Shown in pieces: positions 8,457 to 17,627 of a stretch of DNA of 64,000 bases. This stretch comes from Chitinibacter bivalviorum (GTDB taxonomy: Bacteria; Pseudomonadota; Gammaproteobacteria; Burkholderiales; Chitinibacteraceae). Numbering within the stretch: the stretch's first letter is position 1; the number at the start of each line of letters is the position of its first letter. The notes beneath the pieces are model-generated. The model had not been told where the DNA came from, did no database searches, and saw only the letters and a list, made by a program, of their open reading frames with translations. The position numbers and the translations under genes were made by a program. The DNA lies in assembly GCF_013403565.1 (NCBI RefSeq), contig NZ_CP058627.1, positions 1,116,001 through 1,180,000 on the forward strand. Reading direction: 5' to 3'.

Positions 8457-9992
8457 TTAAATCAAATTTTGCTCGGCAACGCCAATATTCAAATCAATGA
8501 CCGTACCGGCTTCATTGGTTTTATTAGAAAGTGGCGAGAGTCGCTTGGCTTCGAGTTCATCAAGATAGGCATCCGTGATGTCGCCAGTGATGTAATGTCC
8601 GTCAAAACAAGACGTCTCAAACTCAGTGATTTTGCCACCACTTGCATCAGAACAGGCCTGAATTAAAGCCGACAAATCCTGATAGATAATGCCGTCAGCA
8701 CCAATCTCAGCCGCAATTTGCGCATCAGTACGGCCAGTGGCGATCAACTCATTGCGCGTTGGCATATCAATACCGTATACATGCGGGAATTTCACTGGTG
8801 GCGCAGCAGAAGCCAAGTACACTTTTTTCGCCCCAGAATCGCGCACCATTTGCACGATCTCTTTTGATGTAGTGCCACGGACGATTGAATCGTCAACTAA
8901 CATCACGTTTTTGCCGCGAAATTCAACCGCAATTGGGTTTAATTTTTGGCGTACCGATTTTTTGCGGCTTGCCTGACCCGGCATAATGAAGGTACGGCCG
9001 ATATAGCGATTTTTCATAAAACCTTCGCGATATGGCAAACCCAAGGCATCGGCCAATTGCAAGGCTGAATCACGGCTGGTATCGGGAATAGGAATCACCA
9101 CGTCGATATCCAGTGCTGGCACTTGCTTGCGCACTTTTTCGGCCAATTGCTCACCCATTTTCAGACGTGCTTCGTGCACTGAAATGCCATCGATTACGGT
9201 ATCTGGGCGGGCAAAATAAACATGCTCAAAAATACAGGGAATCAGCGTGGGCGATGGATGGCATTGCTGGCTAAAGAACTCACCTTCAAAGGTGATATAA
9301 ACCGCTTCACCCGGCGCAATATCGCGGACAAATTTAAAGCCCAGTACGTCATGCACGACCGATTCGCTGGCCACTGCGTATTCTTTGCCTTCTGCCGTAT
9401 CGTGTTCACCCAAAGACAATGGGCGAATACCGTGCGGGTCACGGAAAGCCACCATACCAAAACCGGCAATAATGGCAACGACTGCATAAGCACCCTTCAC
9501 TCGACTATGCACAGCAGTAATTGCATCAAATACCGTTTTTGCATCCAACTGCGGGCCACTCACACGGCGCGACAATTCATGCGCAAAGACATTACACAAT
9601 GCCTCAGAATCTGAATTGGTGTTGATATGACGCAGGTCAGTGCGGTACATATCTTCTTTCAGTTGCTTATCGTTAGTCAGGTTGCCGTTGTGGGCCAACA
9701 CAATACCAAACGGGCTATTCACATAAAACGGTTGGGCTTCAGCCAAGCTAGATGCTGAGCCTGCTGTTGGGTAACGAACATGGCCAATACCCACATTTCC
9801 CATTAAGGAGCGCATATTGCGCGTGCGAAACACATCCCGCACTAAGCCCTGCCCTTTATGCATATGCAGCACTTGCTGTTCTGCAGTGACGATACCGGCT
9901 GCATCTTGACCACGGTGCTGAAGCACCAGTAGTCCGTCATACAACATTTGATTAACCGGCGTTTTGGCGACCACACCTAGAATGCCACACAT
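8457..9992 (-). CDS. purF: Amidophosphoribosyltransferase
   Basis: Commits PRPP to purine synthesis by adding glutamine-derived ammonia. Cys2 of MCGILGVV is the N-terminal nucleophile exposed after removal of Met, followed by the class II amidotransferase marks [20 protein letters not shown] and LAHNGNLTN. The C-terminal half carries the PRPP loop [17 protein letters not shown]. The 511 aa length resembles the E. coli-type enzyme without a propeptide. It lies 28 bp after cvpA, as in E. coli (cvpA-purF). Confidence 0.97.
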   Translation of the reverse strand: MCGILGVVAKTPVNQMLYDGLLVLQHRGQDAAGIVTAEQQVLHMHKGQGLVRDVFRTRNMRSLMGNVGIGHVRYPTAGSASSLAEAQPFYVNSPFGIVLAHNGNLTNDKQLKEDMYRTDLRHINTNSDSEALCNVFAHELSRRVSGPQLDAKTVFDAITAVHSRVKGAYAVVAIIAGFGMVAFRDPHGIRPLSLGEHDTAEGKEYAVASESVVHDVLGFKFVRDIAPGEAVYITFEGEFFSQQCHPSPTLIPCIFEHVYFARPDTVIDGISVHEARLKMGEQLAEKVRKQVPALDIDVVIPIPDTSRDSALQLADALGLPYREGFMKNRYIGRTFIMPGQASRKKSVRQKLNPIAVEFRGKNVMLVDDSIVRGTTSKEIVQMVRDSGAKKVYLASAAPPVKFPHVYGIDMPTRNELIATGRTDAQIAAEIGADGIIYQDLSALIQACSDASGGKITEFETSCFDGHYITGDITDAYLDELEAKRLSPLSNKTNEAGTVIDLNIGVAEQNLI

Positions 9993-10020
9993 TGGTCAGA
10001 GCCCCTTCAACTTGCAAAAA

Positions 10021-10512
10021 TTATTCAAACTGGATCCGAGTCGCCAAAACTTCGGGCAACATCGGCTTAACTAATACTGCGCTTTGCTCAAACAATGGAC
10101 TGAACATTGCATTTCGCCAAACGGTACTTTTGGGAAAACTGGTCAACCCCGCCAACATCACTAAGGTTAACATCAATAAAAAACCACGCACGATACCAAA
10201 GGCTGCGCCAAAAAAACGATCGATGGGCTTTAGGCCTGTGACCATCAAAAATTGATTCAGCGTAATGCGCACAATGGCCGACAACAGCCACGTAACAAAG
10301 AATATAACAATAAAGCCAGCAGCATAACGCAAGCTATCATTAGGCAAGCTGTGCGGCATCCATTCAGCAGCTTGGCCAGCAAAGTGGGACGCGCACCAAA
10401 ATGACAATACCCAGGCCAGCAAAGCCAAGATTTCCTGCGTTAGCCCTCGCATTACCGATAAAAACATCGACAGGCCGAGAATAGCCAGCGCAATGTAATC
10501 AAATTGCGTCAT
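10021..10512 (-). CDS. cvpA: CvpA family inner-membrane protein
   Basis: Named for colicin V production; the molecular role is not established. The 163-aa protein has four hydrophobic helices and the family segments DYIALAILGLSMFLSVMRG and KPIDRFFGAAFGIVRGF. The ATG overlaps the stop of the upstream SPOR gene by 4 nt, and purF follows after 28 bp, the classic dedD-cvpA-purF order. Confidence 0.93.
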   Translation of the reverse strand: MTQFDYIALAILGLSMFLSVMRGLTQEILALLAWVLSFWCASHFAGQAAEWMPHSLPNDSLRYAAGFIVIFFVTWLLSAIVRITLNQFLMVTGLKPIDRFFGAAFGIVRGFLLMLTLVMLAGLTSFPKSTVWRNAMFSPLFEQSAVLVKPMLPEVLATRIQFE

Positions 10513-11312
10513 GGCGCAGCCTGAACAATCAATTTACCTGGGACACCTAAAGCATCTAAACGCTGCAACCACGCCTTAGCTTTTGCTTCATCATGCCCTG
10601 GACCGATACGAACTCGGGTTAATTCGCCCTTTGGAGTGGTCACTTTTTCAGAGCGCGCTGGTATTCCTGCATCTGTGAGCTTTTTAAGCGTTTGTAGAGC
10701 CTTACTTTCATCAGCATATGCACCAATTTGGATGTAGTACAAATTCGACTTATCGCTCTTCGGTTCAACAGATTTAACTTCCACCGTTTTACCCGTACTA
10801 GTGCCTTCCAAAATCGCTTTAGGGTCGGCAGGCGCTTTAGTTGATTGTGGTTTAAGGGTTGGTTTTGGTGATGGTTTGGCTGTTGGTTTTACAATTGGCT
10901 TAGCTGTAGCTTTTACAGCTGCATTTTCTTCAGCTTGTAGCGAGGTGGCATCAGGTACCACTTTTGGCGCTTTTTCTTGATGGCTAACCAACTTGCCAGG
11001 CAGCGCAATTGGGGCGACATGCGAAGCCTCTGGCACTTGGGGCGTTACAACAGGAGCCTCTGCAATAATCGCTGAAGCAATAGCAATAGGCGCGCTTGCA
11101 ACTTGACTCGCAGTTTGGCTCACCACAGAGGATAGTGCTGGCGCACTCGATATAATTTCGACCGATTGTGTTTCAAGCAAAGATTTTGGTGGTTCACCAT
11201 CGAGCGCAGTCCACAACACCGTCAACGCAAATATAACTAGTGCGATTGCACCCACTAAGCGGCGGCGCGCTCTTTTTCTCAGCTCTTGCAACTCGTCGCT
11301 AACATTGGCCAT
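10509..11312 (-). CDS. dedD: SPOR domain protein, DedD-like
   Basis: Probable septal-ring protein that binds denuded peptidoglycan. Layout: short cytoplasmic N-terminus rich in Arg/Lys, one transmembrane helix (about residues 23-38), a long Ala/Pro/Lys-rich periplasmic linker with repeated KPTAKP/KPSPKP units, and a C-terminal SPOR domain (about 190-267) starting YYIQIGAYADESKALQTLKK and containing TRVRIGPGHDEAKAKAWL. I chose the ATG at 11312, 4 nt after the folC stop, instead of the GTG at 11327 that overlaps folC. The position between folC and cvpA is that of dedD in E. coli. Confidence 0.9.
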   Translation of the reverse strand: MANVSDELQELRKRARRRLVGAIALVIFALTVLWTALDGEPPKSLLETQSVEIISSAPALSSVVSQTASQVASAPIAIASAIIAEAPVVTPQVPEASHVAPIALPGKLVSHQEKAPKVVPDATSLQAEENAAVKATAKPIVKPTAKPSPKPTLKPQSTKAPADPKAILEGTSTGKTVEVKSVEPKSDKSNLYYIQIGAYADESKALQTLKKLTDAGIPARSEKVTTPKGELTRVRIGPGHDEAKAKAWLQRLDALGVPGKLIVQAAP

Positions 11313-11316
11313 AAAT

Positions 11317-12609
11317 TCAGTGTCCACGTGCCGTCATTACTTCCGACACGGTATAGAAAGATCCAAAGACCAAGATTCTATCAGCTTCGTTAGCCATCTC
11401 ACAGGCTGACTGATAAGCTTTTTCAATGCTTTCGCATTGAATTACACGAGCTAATGGCGAGTGTGCGGCAATAAGCTCAGCCAAAACACTAGCTTGTGCT
11501 GCACGCGGCAGATTGGGTGCTGCAACATGCCAAACATCGATCCGATCGGCCACCAGTTTGATCACGCCTTCAATATCTTTATCTTGCATCATACCCAACA
11601 CAGCATGGGTCACAGGATGAAAGCCCATATTATCTAGGCTGGCGCGAAAAACAGCGGCAGCGTGCGGATTGTGCGCGACATCGAGCACCACTACGGGTCG
11701 ACCAGGCAGCACTTGAAAACGAGCTGGCCACTCCACTTCCAGCAGCCCGCGTTTAATATCACCTAGACTAATCGGTAGCTGCGCCTTGACTGCTTCAAGC
11801 AAACCTAATGCCATCGCGGCGTTCGCCATTTGATATTTGCCCCGCAAGGCAGGAATAGGCAGTGCATTTTTACGGACGCCGGTTTTATCCCACCACACCC
11901 ACTGCTGACCTTCCGCTTGCATCTCAAAACCAAAATCCACGCCAATTAATTGCAAATTGGCACCGATTGCGTGTGCGGTATCGATCAGGGATTGGGGTGG
12001 ATATGGGTCGGCACATAAAGCTGCCTTTCGAGGGCGATATACTCCCGCCTTTTCAATTGCAATCGCTTCTCGTGTATCACCTAAATAGGCCTGATGATCA
12101 ATCCCTATGGTGACCACGCCAGAGACGGAAGGCTCAAAGATATTCACCGCATCAAGACGGCCGCCTAAGCCAACCTCTAAGATGGCAACATCCACTTCTT
12201 GCTGCATAAACTGATGCACAGCAGCTAAGGTGCCGAACTCGAAATAACTTAATGAAATATCTTGCCGCGCAGCTTCAATTGCCACAAAACTTTCCACAAT
12301 GGGTTGATCGTCGATGGGCACGCCATTGATTGCAATACGTTCATTGTATTTCAGTAAATGCGGGGAGGTGTAAGTGCCAACTTTATAGCCAGCAATGGTG
12401 AGTATCCGCGTGAGCATGGCGCAGACAGAGCCTTTCCCGTTGGTACCCGCCACCGTAATGACGAGGCAACGAGGGAAAAGCCCCATGCGTTGTTGGACAG
12501 TTTTTACGCGCTCCAAGCCCATGTCGATCGCCATGGGATGTAGATTTTCCAAATAATTCAGCCAAGCGGCCAAATCCCGCTCTACACCCATTGCGATAGA
12601 ATCAGACAT
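11317..12609 (-). CDS. folC: Bifunctional dihydrofolate/folylpolyglutamate synthase
   Basis: Adds glutamate to dihydropteroate and to folates; cytosolic Mur-ligase-family enzyme. The ATP loop is VAGTNGKGSVCAML, followed by YTSPHLLKYNERI, LEVGLGGRLDAVN and VTIGIDHQAYLG, and the C-terminal ligase part has LDVAHNPHAA. At 430 aa it is the normal length. The ATG overlaps the accD stop by one base (TAATG), giving tight coupling. Confidence 0.96.
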   Translation of the reverse strand: MSDSIAMGVERDLAAWLNYLENLHPMAIDMGLERVKTVQQRMGLFPRCLVITVAGTNGKGSVCAMLTRILTIAGYKVGTYTSPHLLKYNERIAINGVPIDDQPIVESFVAIEAARQDISLSYFEFGTLAAVHQFMQQEVDVAILEVGLGGRLDAVNIFEPSVSGVVTIGIDHQAYLGDTREAIAIEKAGVYRPRKAALCADPYPPQSLIDTAHAIGANLQLIGVDFGFEMQAEGQQWVWWDKTGVRKNALPIPALRGKYQMANAAMALGLLEAVKAQLPISLGDIKRGLLEVEWPARFQVLPGRPVVVLDVAHNPHAAAVFRASLDNMGFHPVTHAVLGMMQDKDIEGVIKLVADRIDVWHVAAPNLPRAAQASVLAELIAAHSPLARVIQCESIEKAYQSACEMANEADRILVFGSFYTVSEVMTARGH

Positions 12610-13475
12610 TAATTTACAGAGGCTTGGTTATTCAATAAAGTCAGAACATCAGCTAGGCGCTGACGCAATTCACGACGATCAACAATCATGTCAATCGCAC
12701 CTTTTTCAAGCAAGAACTCAGAGCGCTGAAATCCTTCTGGCAGTGTTTCGCGCACAGTTTGCTCAATGACACGTGGCCCAGCAAAACCAATCAATGCACC
12801 CGGCTCGGCCATTACGACATCACCAATAAATGCAAAAGAAGCTGAAACACCACCCATGGTTGGATCGGTTAACAAAGAAATAAACGGCAGCTTTTTATCC
12901 GCCAATTTGGTCAAAATGGCATTGGTTTTCGCCATTTGCATCAAGGAATTCAAGCCTTCCATCATACGGGCGCCGCCAGAGGCAGAAACACAGATGAATG
13001 GAATATTATTTTCAATCGCCACCCGCACGCCGCGCACAAATCGCTCGCCAACCACAGAGCCCATCGAACCGCCGATGAATTTGTACTCAAATGCAGCCAC
13101 CACAACTGGCACAGTCAAAATGCTGCCCTGCATGACGACCATTGCGTCATCTTCGCCTGTTGCGCTAGCAGATGCAGTTAACTGATCGCTATAACGTTTA
13201 TTGGCTTTAAATTTCAAAATATCGACCGGCTTTACTTCCGACCCAATTTCAAAACGGCCCTCAACATCAAGCAATTGATTTAATCGTTCGCGTGCCGGCA
13301 CCGCATTGTGAAAGCCGCACTTTGGACATACTTCAAGATTATTTTCTAAGTCCGAACGATACAGTACGGCGCTACACGCCGAACATTTGCTCCACAAGCC
13401 TTCAGGCACGGCCGACTTATTGGGGGTCGTACGACTTTTGATTTTTGGCGGTAATAATTTTTGCAGCCAACTCAT
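12609..13475 (-). CDS. accD: Acetyl-CoA carboxylase carboxyltransferase subunit beta
   Basis: Part of the AccA2D2 carboxyltransferase that makes malonyl-CoA. The N-terminal zinc ribbon uses the four cysteines of KCSACSAV and EVCPKCGFH. The crotonase-type domain follows with [25 protein letters not shown] motif (here [14 protein letters not shown]), [16 protein letters not shown] and [11 protein letters not shown]. Its 288 aa are standard. GGAG precedes the ATG. It sits between trpA and folC, as in many proteobacteria. Confidence 0.97.
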   Translation of the reverse strand: MSWLQKLLPPKIKSRTTPNKSAVPEGLWSKCSACSAVLYRSDLENNLEVCPKCGFHNAVPARERLNQLLDVEGRFEIGSEVKPVDILKFKANKRYSDQLTASASATGEDDAMVVMQGSILTVPVVVAAFEYKFIGGSMGSVVGERFVRGVRVAIENNIPFICVSASGGARMMEGLNSLMQMAKTNAILTKLADKKLPFISLLTDPTMGGVSASFAFIGDVVMAEPGALIGFAGPRVIEQTVRETLPEGFQRSEFLLEKGAIDMIVDRRELRQRLADVLTLLNNQASVN

Positions 13476-13493
13476 TGTGTTCTCCTTAGCCCG

Positions 13494-14297
13494 TTACGCG
13501 CGAGCTGTATCCATTGCAGCGCGTACGCCAGATAAGAATTGCGTCAGACGCTCAGCCAAACCTTCTTCACCGAGTTCAGCTTCCTGCACCAGACGCGAGC
13601 CGATCACAACTGCATCGGCAATTTTTGCGACATTTTTGGCTGATTCGGCATCACGAATACCGAAACCCACGCCAATTGGTAAATCCAGATATTGCTTTAA
13701 AAAGTCCAATTTTTCTGCGACAGCCGCGATATCGAGATTGGCCGAGCCCGTAACGCCTTTAAGCGATACGTAATACACATAACCACTAGCTAGACGAGCC
13801 ACTTCTTTAACGCGAGACTCTGGCGTGGTTGGTGCCAACAAGAAAATCGGATCTAAGCCGTGTTTTTTATAAACCGCAACTGACTCTTCAGCCTCTTCAG
13901 GCGGCATATCAACGGTTAATACACCATCTACACCAGCGGCAATGGCTGCTTGTGCAAACACTTCGTAACCCATTGCCTCAACTGGATTGGCGTAACCCAT
14001 TAACACGACAGGCGTTGTCGTGTTGGTTTCACGAAATTGAGCCACATAAGCAAGGACATCGCGTAATGACACATTGTATTTCAGGGCACGCTCAGAAGCG
14101 CGCTGAATTACGGGGCCGTCCGCCATTGGGTCAGAGAACGGCACGCCCAATTCCAGAATGTCTGCCCCTCCCGCTACCAATGCATGCATCAATTTGACGG
14201 TTTGATTCGGGTTGGGGTCCCCCGCCGTAATAAACGGGATCAAGGCCTGACGGTTTGCCGCCTTGAGATTTTGCATTACCAATTCAATACGTGACAT
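13494..14297 (-). CDS. trpA: Tryptophan synthase alpha subunit
   Basis: Cleaves indole-3-glycerol phosphate and channels indole to TrpB. The TIM barrel has the catalytic Glu and Asp in [16 protein letters not shown] and the phosphate-binding GVGFGIRD and IGSRLV. Its 267 aa are typical. It follows trpB by 61 bp, a gap holding a strong hairpin. Confidence 0.97.
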   Translation of the reverse strand: MSRIELVMQNLKAANRQALIPFITAGDPNPNQTVKLMHALVAGGADILELGVPFSDPMADGPVIQRASERALKYNVSLRDVLAYVAQFRETNTTTPVVLMGYANPVEAMGYEVFAQAAIAAGVDGVLTVDMPPEEAEESVAVYKKHGLDPIFLLAPTTPESRVKEVARLASGYVYYVSLKGVTGSANLDIAAVAEKLDFLKQYLDLPIGVGFGIRDAESAKNVAKIADAVVIGSRLVQEAELGEEGLAERLTQFLSGVRAAMDTARA

Positions 14298-14329
14298 AGG
14301 GTATATCTACCAAAGCAATACTGAGATTG

Positions 14330-14353
14330 ATCTTGGGGCATATACCCCAAGAT
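14330..14353 (-). promoter_or_regulatory. Hairpin in the trpB-trpA gap
   Basis: A 9-bp perfect stem ATCTTGGGG/CCCCAAGAT with a 6-nt loop sits just after the trpB stop. It is not followed by a T run in the direction of transcription, so it looks like an intercistronic RNA structure rather than a terminator. Confidence 0.6.
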
Positions 14354-14358
14354 TATAA

Positions 14359-15564
14359 TTAAAGTTGAATACCAAGTTTCTTAGCAATCGTCGGAATATC
14401 TTTATCGCCACGACCTGACAAATTTACCAGCAAGATTTGATCTTTGCTCATCGTCGCAGCCATTTTTGATGCTTGCGCTAAGGCATGACTTGATTCCAAT
14501 GCCGGAATAATGCCTTCATATTTGCACAAATCATGGAAGGCCTGCATCGCTTCATCGTCGTTAATTGCCACGTATTCCGCGCGACCAATATCTTTCAAAT
14601 GACTATGTTCAGGGCCAACGCCTGGGTAATCCAGGCCCGCAGACATTGAGTGAGTCTCACTAATCTGGCCATTTCCATCGTGCATCAGATATGAGCGCTG
14701 TCCGTGCAGGACACCCGCTTTCGCATTGGAAGTTAATGGCGCGGCGTGGCGACCTGTTTCAACACCATCACCACCCGCTTCCACACCAATCAAACGCACT
14801 CCAGGCACTTCGATATAGGGATGGAAAATACCAATCGCATTCGAACCACCGCCCACACAAGCAATGACCGCATCAGGCTGGCGGCCAATCATTTCCTGCA
14901 TCTGAACTTTACATTCCTCACCAATCACCACCTGAAAATCACGCACTAATTGCGGATAAGGGTGTGGGCCAGCTGCGGTTCCAATAATATAGTACGTTGA
15001 ATCCACATTAGTGACCCAGTCACGCATTGCCTCATTCATCGCGTCTTTCAATGTGCGAGTACCAGACTCAACGGCTACTACGGTAGCACCCAACAACTTC
15101 ATCCGAAATACATTCGGAGCCTGGCGAGCAACGTCTTCTGCGCCCATGTACACCACGCATTCCATACCATAGCGAGCAGCGACCGTCGCAGAAGCAACAC
15201 CATGCTGCCCTGCTCCAGTCTCTGCAATCACGCGCTTCTTACCCATACGGCGCGCTAGCAATGCTTGGCCAATGGTGTTGTTGACTTTATGTGCACCAGT
15301 GTGATTCAAATCTTCACGTTTCAGATAAATTTGCGCGCCACCAATAGCATTCGACCAACGCTCGGCATGGTAAATTGGGCTTGGGCGGCCAACATAATGT
15401 TTCAGATCATGGCGATACTCAGCCATAAAAGCAGGGTCTTTAATCGCGGCTTCAAATTCATGCTTCAGTTCTTCTAGAGCAGGAATTAAAGTTTCGGCAA
15501 CATAAATGCCGCCATGCTGACCAAAGTGACCACGTGGATCAGGCTGCTGATATTTATCGTTCAT
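14359..15564 (-). CDS. trpB: Tryptophan synthase beta subunit
   Basis: PLP enzyme that joins indole and serine to make tryptophan. The PLP lysine is in [15 protein letters not shown], the phosphate-binding loop is [12 protein letters not shown], and [11 protein letters not shown] is the TrpB signature. The start [13 protein letters not shown] and the 401-aa length place it in the usual TrpB1 group. It starts 2 nt after trpF. Confidence 0.97.
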   Translation of the reverse strand: MNDKYQQPDPRGHFGQHGGIYVAETLIPALEELKHEFEAAIKDPAFMAEYRHDLKHYVGRPSPIYHAERWSNAIGGAQIYLKREDLNHTGAHKVNNTIGQALLARRMGKKRVIAETGAGQHGVASATVAARYGMECVVYMGAEDVARQAPNVFRMKLLGATVVAVESGTRTLKDAMNEAMRDWVTNVDSTYYIIGTAAGPHPYPQLVRDFQVVIGEECKVQMQEMIGRQPDAVIACVGGGSNAIGIFHPYIEVPGVRLIGVEAGGDGVETGRHAAPLTSNAKAGVLHGQRSYLMHDGNGQISETHSMSAGLDYPGVGPEHSHLKDIGRAEYVAINDDEAMQAFHDLCKYEGIIPALESSHALAQASKMAATMSKDQILLVNLSGRGDKDIPTIAKKLGIQL

Positions 15565-15566
15565 CT

Positions 15567-16193
15567 TTATCTCACACTGTGTACGGCATTAATAAATGCT
15601 TGAACCCGCTCTAAATCTTTGATGCCTTTACTTGATTCGACACCACTCGACACATCAACCGCCCAAGGTTGAACTTGCTGAGTAGCGAAAGCCACATTCT
15701 CTGGATGTAACCCACCAGATAATATCAGTGGCAGCGGCAAAGTATCAGGCAATAGCGCCCAATCAAATGCTTCACCAGTACCACCAGGCACACCATCAAC
15801 CCAAGCATCAACCAAAATGCCTCGACATAATGGATGGACATATCGCTGGGCGTATTCTACCAAATTTAGATCAGGTTTTACCCTGACGGCCTTGATAAAA
15901 GCACGATCATATTGAATACATTCGTCCAATGTCTCATCACCATGAAATTGCAGTAAGTCTAGCGAAACAGCAGACAACACAGACCTGACAACTTCAGCCT
16001 GCGCATTCACAAATAAACCCACCGTTGATACAAACGCCGGCAGAGCTGCGCTAATTTCAGCGGCCAACTCAATAGATACATTGCGAGGACTAGGCGGATA
16101 AAACACCAAACCAATCGCATCCGCCCCCATACCAATTACACGCAAGGCCGTGGCGCGATCACGCAAACCGCAAATTTTAATACGAGGGATCAC
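15567..16193 (-). CDS. trpF: Phosphoribosylanthranilate isomerase
   Basis: Isomerises phosphoribosylanthranilate to CdRP in tryptophan synthesis. TIM-barrel signatures are visible: KICGLRD with the catalytic Cys, [40 protein letters not shown] and [10 protein letters not shown]. At 208 aa it is monofunctional. It lies between truA and trpB and completes a trpF-trpB-trpA block; the other trp genes are not in the window. Confidence 0.96.
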   Translation of the reverse strand: MIPRIKICGLRDRATALRVIGMGADAIGLVFYPPSPRNVSIELAAEISAALPAFVSTVGLFVNAQAEVVRSVLSAVSLDLLQFHGDETLDECIQYDRAFIKAVRVKPDLNLVEYAQRYVHPLCRGILVDAWVDGVPGGTGEAFDWALLPDTLPLPLILSGGLHPENVAFATQQVQPWAVDVSSGVESSKGIKDLERVQAFINAVHSVR

Positions 16194-16202
16194 GTCGATT
16201 CC

Positions 16203-16994
16203 TTAAATCAAGCCAAATCGATATTCTGGTTCAGTTGGAAGGGCATATTGCTCGGGATAGCTAACACCGGTCAGATACAAGCCATCAGGCATAAAGGTAG
16301 GAGGCGCCACACTTCGATTGCGCTGCTCAATCAACCAAGCCATCCACTCGGCTGATTCGTTGCCTTTACCAATATGAAGCAAGGCCCCCATCATATTGCG
16401 CACCATATGATGCAAAAAAGCCGTTGCGCTAAAATCAAAATAAATTAAATCACCCTGCTGTCCGATTTCGATTTTTAGCATTTTTTTTACAGGGGACAGG
16501 GCCTGGCACTCCGCAGCCCTGAAGCTGCTAAAATCATGCTCACCCAATAGATATTGGCTAGCGAATTTAATGGCGTTTAAATCAAGTTGATTATGTATCC
16601 AGCCCACTTTGCCAGCCCAAAGACTAGGGCGGATAGGATGCTGCAATAACAGATAGCGATAATGGCGCGCAGTAGCGACAAAACGCGAATGAAAGTCAGA
16701 TGGCACTTGTTTTGCCCACAAAACAGAAACACCATCAGGCAAAAAACTATTAACGCCACGCACCCAAGCGGTGATTGGCCGATTAGCAGCCGTATCAAAA
16801 TGCACAATCTGGCGCGTCGCATGCACCCCAGCATCAGTACGGCCTGCAGCATGCACACGCAATGAATGGCCAGCCATACGCCCTACAGCACGCTCCATCT
16901 CACCCTGCACTGTTGCAACATCAGGTTGAATTTGCCAGCCGTTAAATGCATGCCCATCATATTCCACTGCTAATGCATATCGTTTTACTTCCAA
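16203..16994 (-). CDS. truA: tRNA pseudouridine(38-40) synthase
   Basis: Modifies uridines 38-40 of the tRNA anticodon arm. The catalytic Asp is in AAGRTDAGVHATRQ; YALAVEYDGHAFNGWQ and FLHHMVRNMMG are family motifs. Its 263 aa are typical. The best start is TTG at 16994 (MEVKRYALAVEYDG), since no ATG or GTG is suitably placed; the frame overlaps the end of the upstream membrane-protein gene by 10 bp. Confidence 0.94.
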   Translation of the reverse strand: MEVKRYALAVEYDGHAFNGWQIQPDVATVQGEMERAVGRMAGHSLRVHAAGRTDAGVHATRQIVHFDTAANRPITAWVRGVNSFLPDGVSVLWAKQVPSDFHSRFVATARHYRYLLLQHPIRPSLWAGKVGWIHNQLDLNAIKFASQYLLGEHDFSSFRAAECQALSPVKKMLKIEIGQQGDLIYFDFSATAFLHHMVRNMMGALLHIGKGNESAEWMAWLIEQRNRSVAPPTFMPDGLYLTGVSYPEQYALPTEPEYRFGLI

Positions 16995-17614
16995 AGCGCG
17001 CTATTCCCAATACAAACAGTTAAAACGATCAGCAAAAACTGAACATTCAATATAATTTTCTGCCACTGCGACATCCCATCAAGGATGAGAATTTCGCCTT
17101 GTACACTATCAAGACCTGCATCCATTAAACCCTGCAATAATTCATAGAAGGATTTTCTTTGCTCCAACAGCATCTCTGCGTCAATCAAAGTCAAAGCTAG
17201 TCGAGCCGCACAGCGCTCAATATCAACACCCAACCACGAGAGAGGCTTTGCGCAACAATACAGAGCCGAAACTATATCGTCCTTATCAAGAAACGTCAGC
17301 AAGATTTGCAAACTACTGGCAACCACTAATAGGCGCATACCCTGCTCGAACCCTAACCGCACACCCTCCACTGTAGGCGAAAACCAATACGGAGAAAGAT
17401 ACACACCAGGTGTAGTCCATGCATAAATAACTACCATCGCCAAGAATAGCCAGCGCATCCTAGGCAGGCAGCGAATCAGCCGAGCCCGAGCAATGAGCAC
17501 AGACAACACCACCACTACAAATCCAAAAACAAAAAGAGCAAAGCGCTCAAGCCATGGCAGAAAACTTAGCAGCCATAACCAGAGCGCCAGCAAATGAGCA
17601 GCGTGAATTTTCAA
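16985..17614 (-). CDS. EcfT/CbiQ-like membrane protein, orphan
   Basis: A 209-aa inner-membrane protein with about five hydrophobic segments (several between residues 8 and 75, one near 95-110, one at 188-204). The arrangement resembles the transmembrane T component of energy-coupling-factor transporters (EcfT/CbiQ): an N-terminal membrane block followed by a cytoplasmic region including DKDDIVSALYCCAKPLSWLG and RLALTLIDAEMLLEQR. The usual Ala-Arg-Gly coupling motifs of EcfT are not obvious, and no ECF ATPase or substrate component lies nearby. It sits in the gap between fimV and truA, overlapping truA by 10 bp. Function unknown; family call is moderate. Confidence 0.7.
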   Translation of the reverse strand: MKIHAAHLLALWLWLLSFLPWLERFALFVFGFVVVVLSVLIARARLIRCLPRMRWLFLAMVVIYAWTTPGVYLSPYWFSPTVEGVRLGFEQGMRLLVVASSLQILLTFLDKDDIVSALYCCAKPLSWLGVDIERCAARLALTLIDAEMLLEQRKSFYELLQGLMDAGLDSVQGEILILDGMSQWQKIILNVQFLLIVLTVCIGNSALWK

Positions 17615-17627
17615 TCGTATTTACAAA

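Noticed and set aside
10850..10920. Short tandem repeats in the dedD-like gene as a mobile or variable element
   Set aside because: They are KPTAKP-type codon repeats of a periplasmic linker, ordinary for SPOR proteins.
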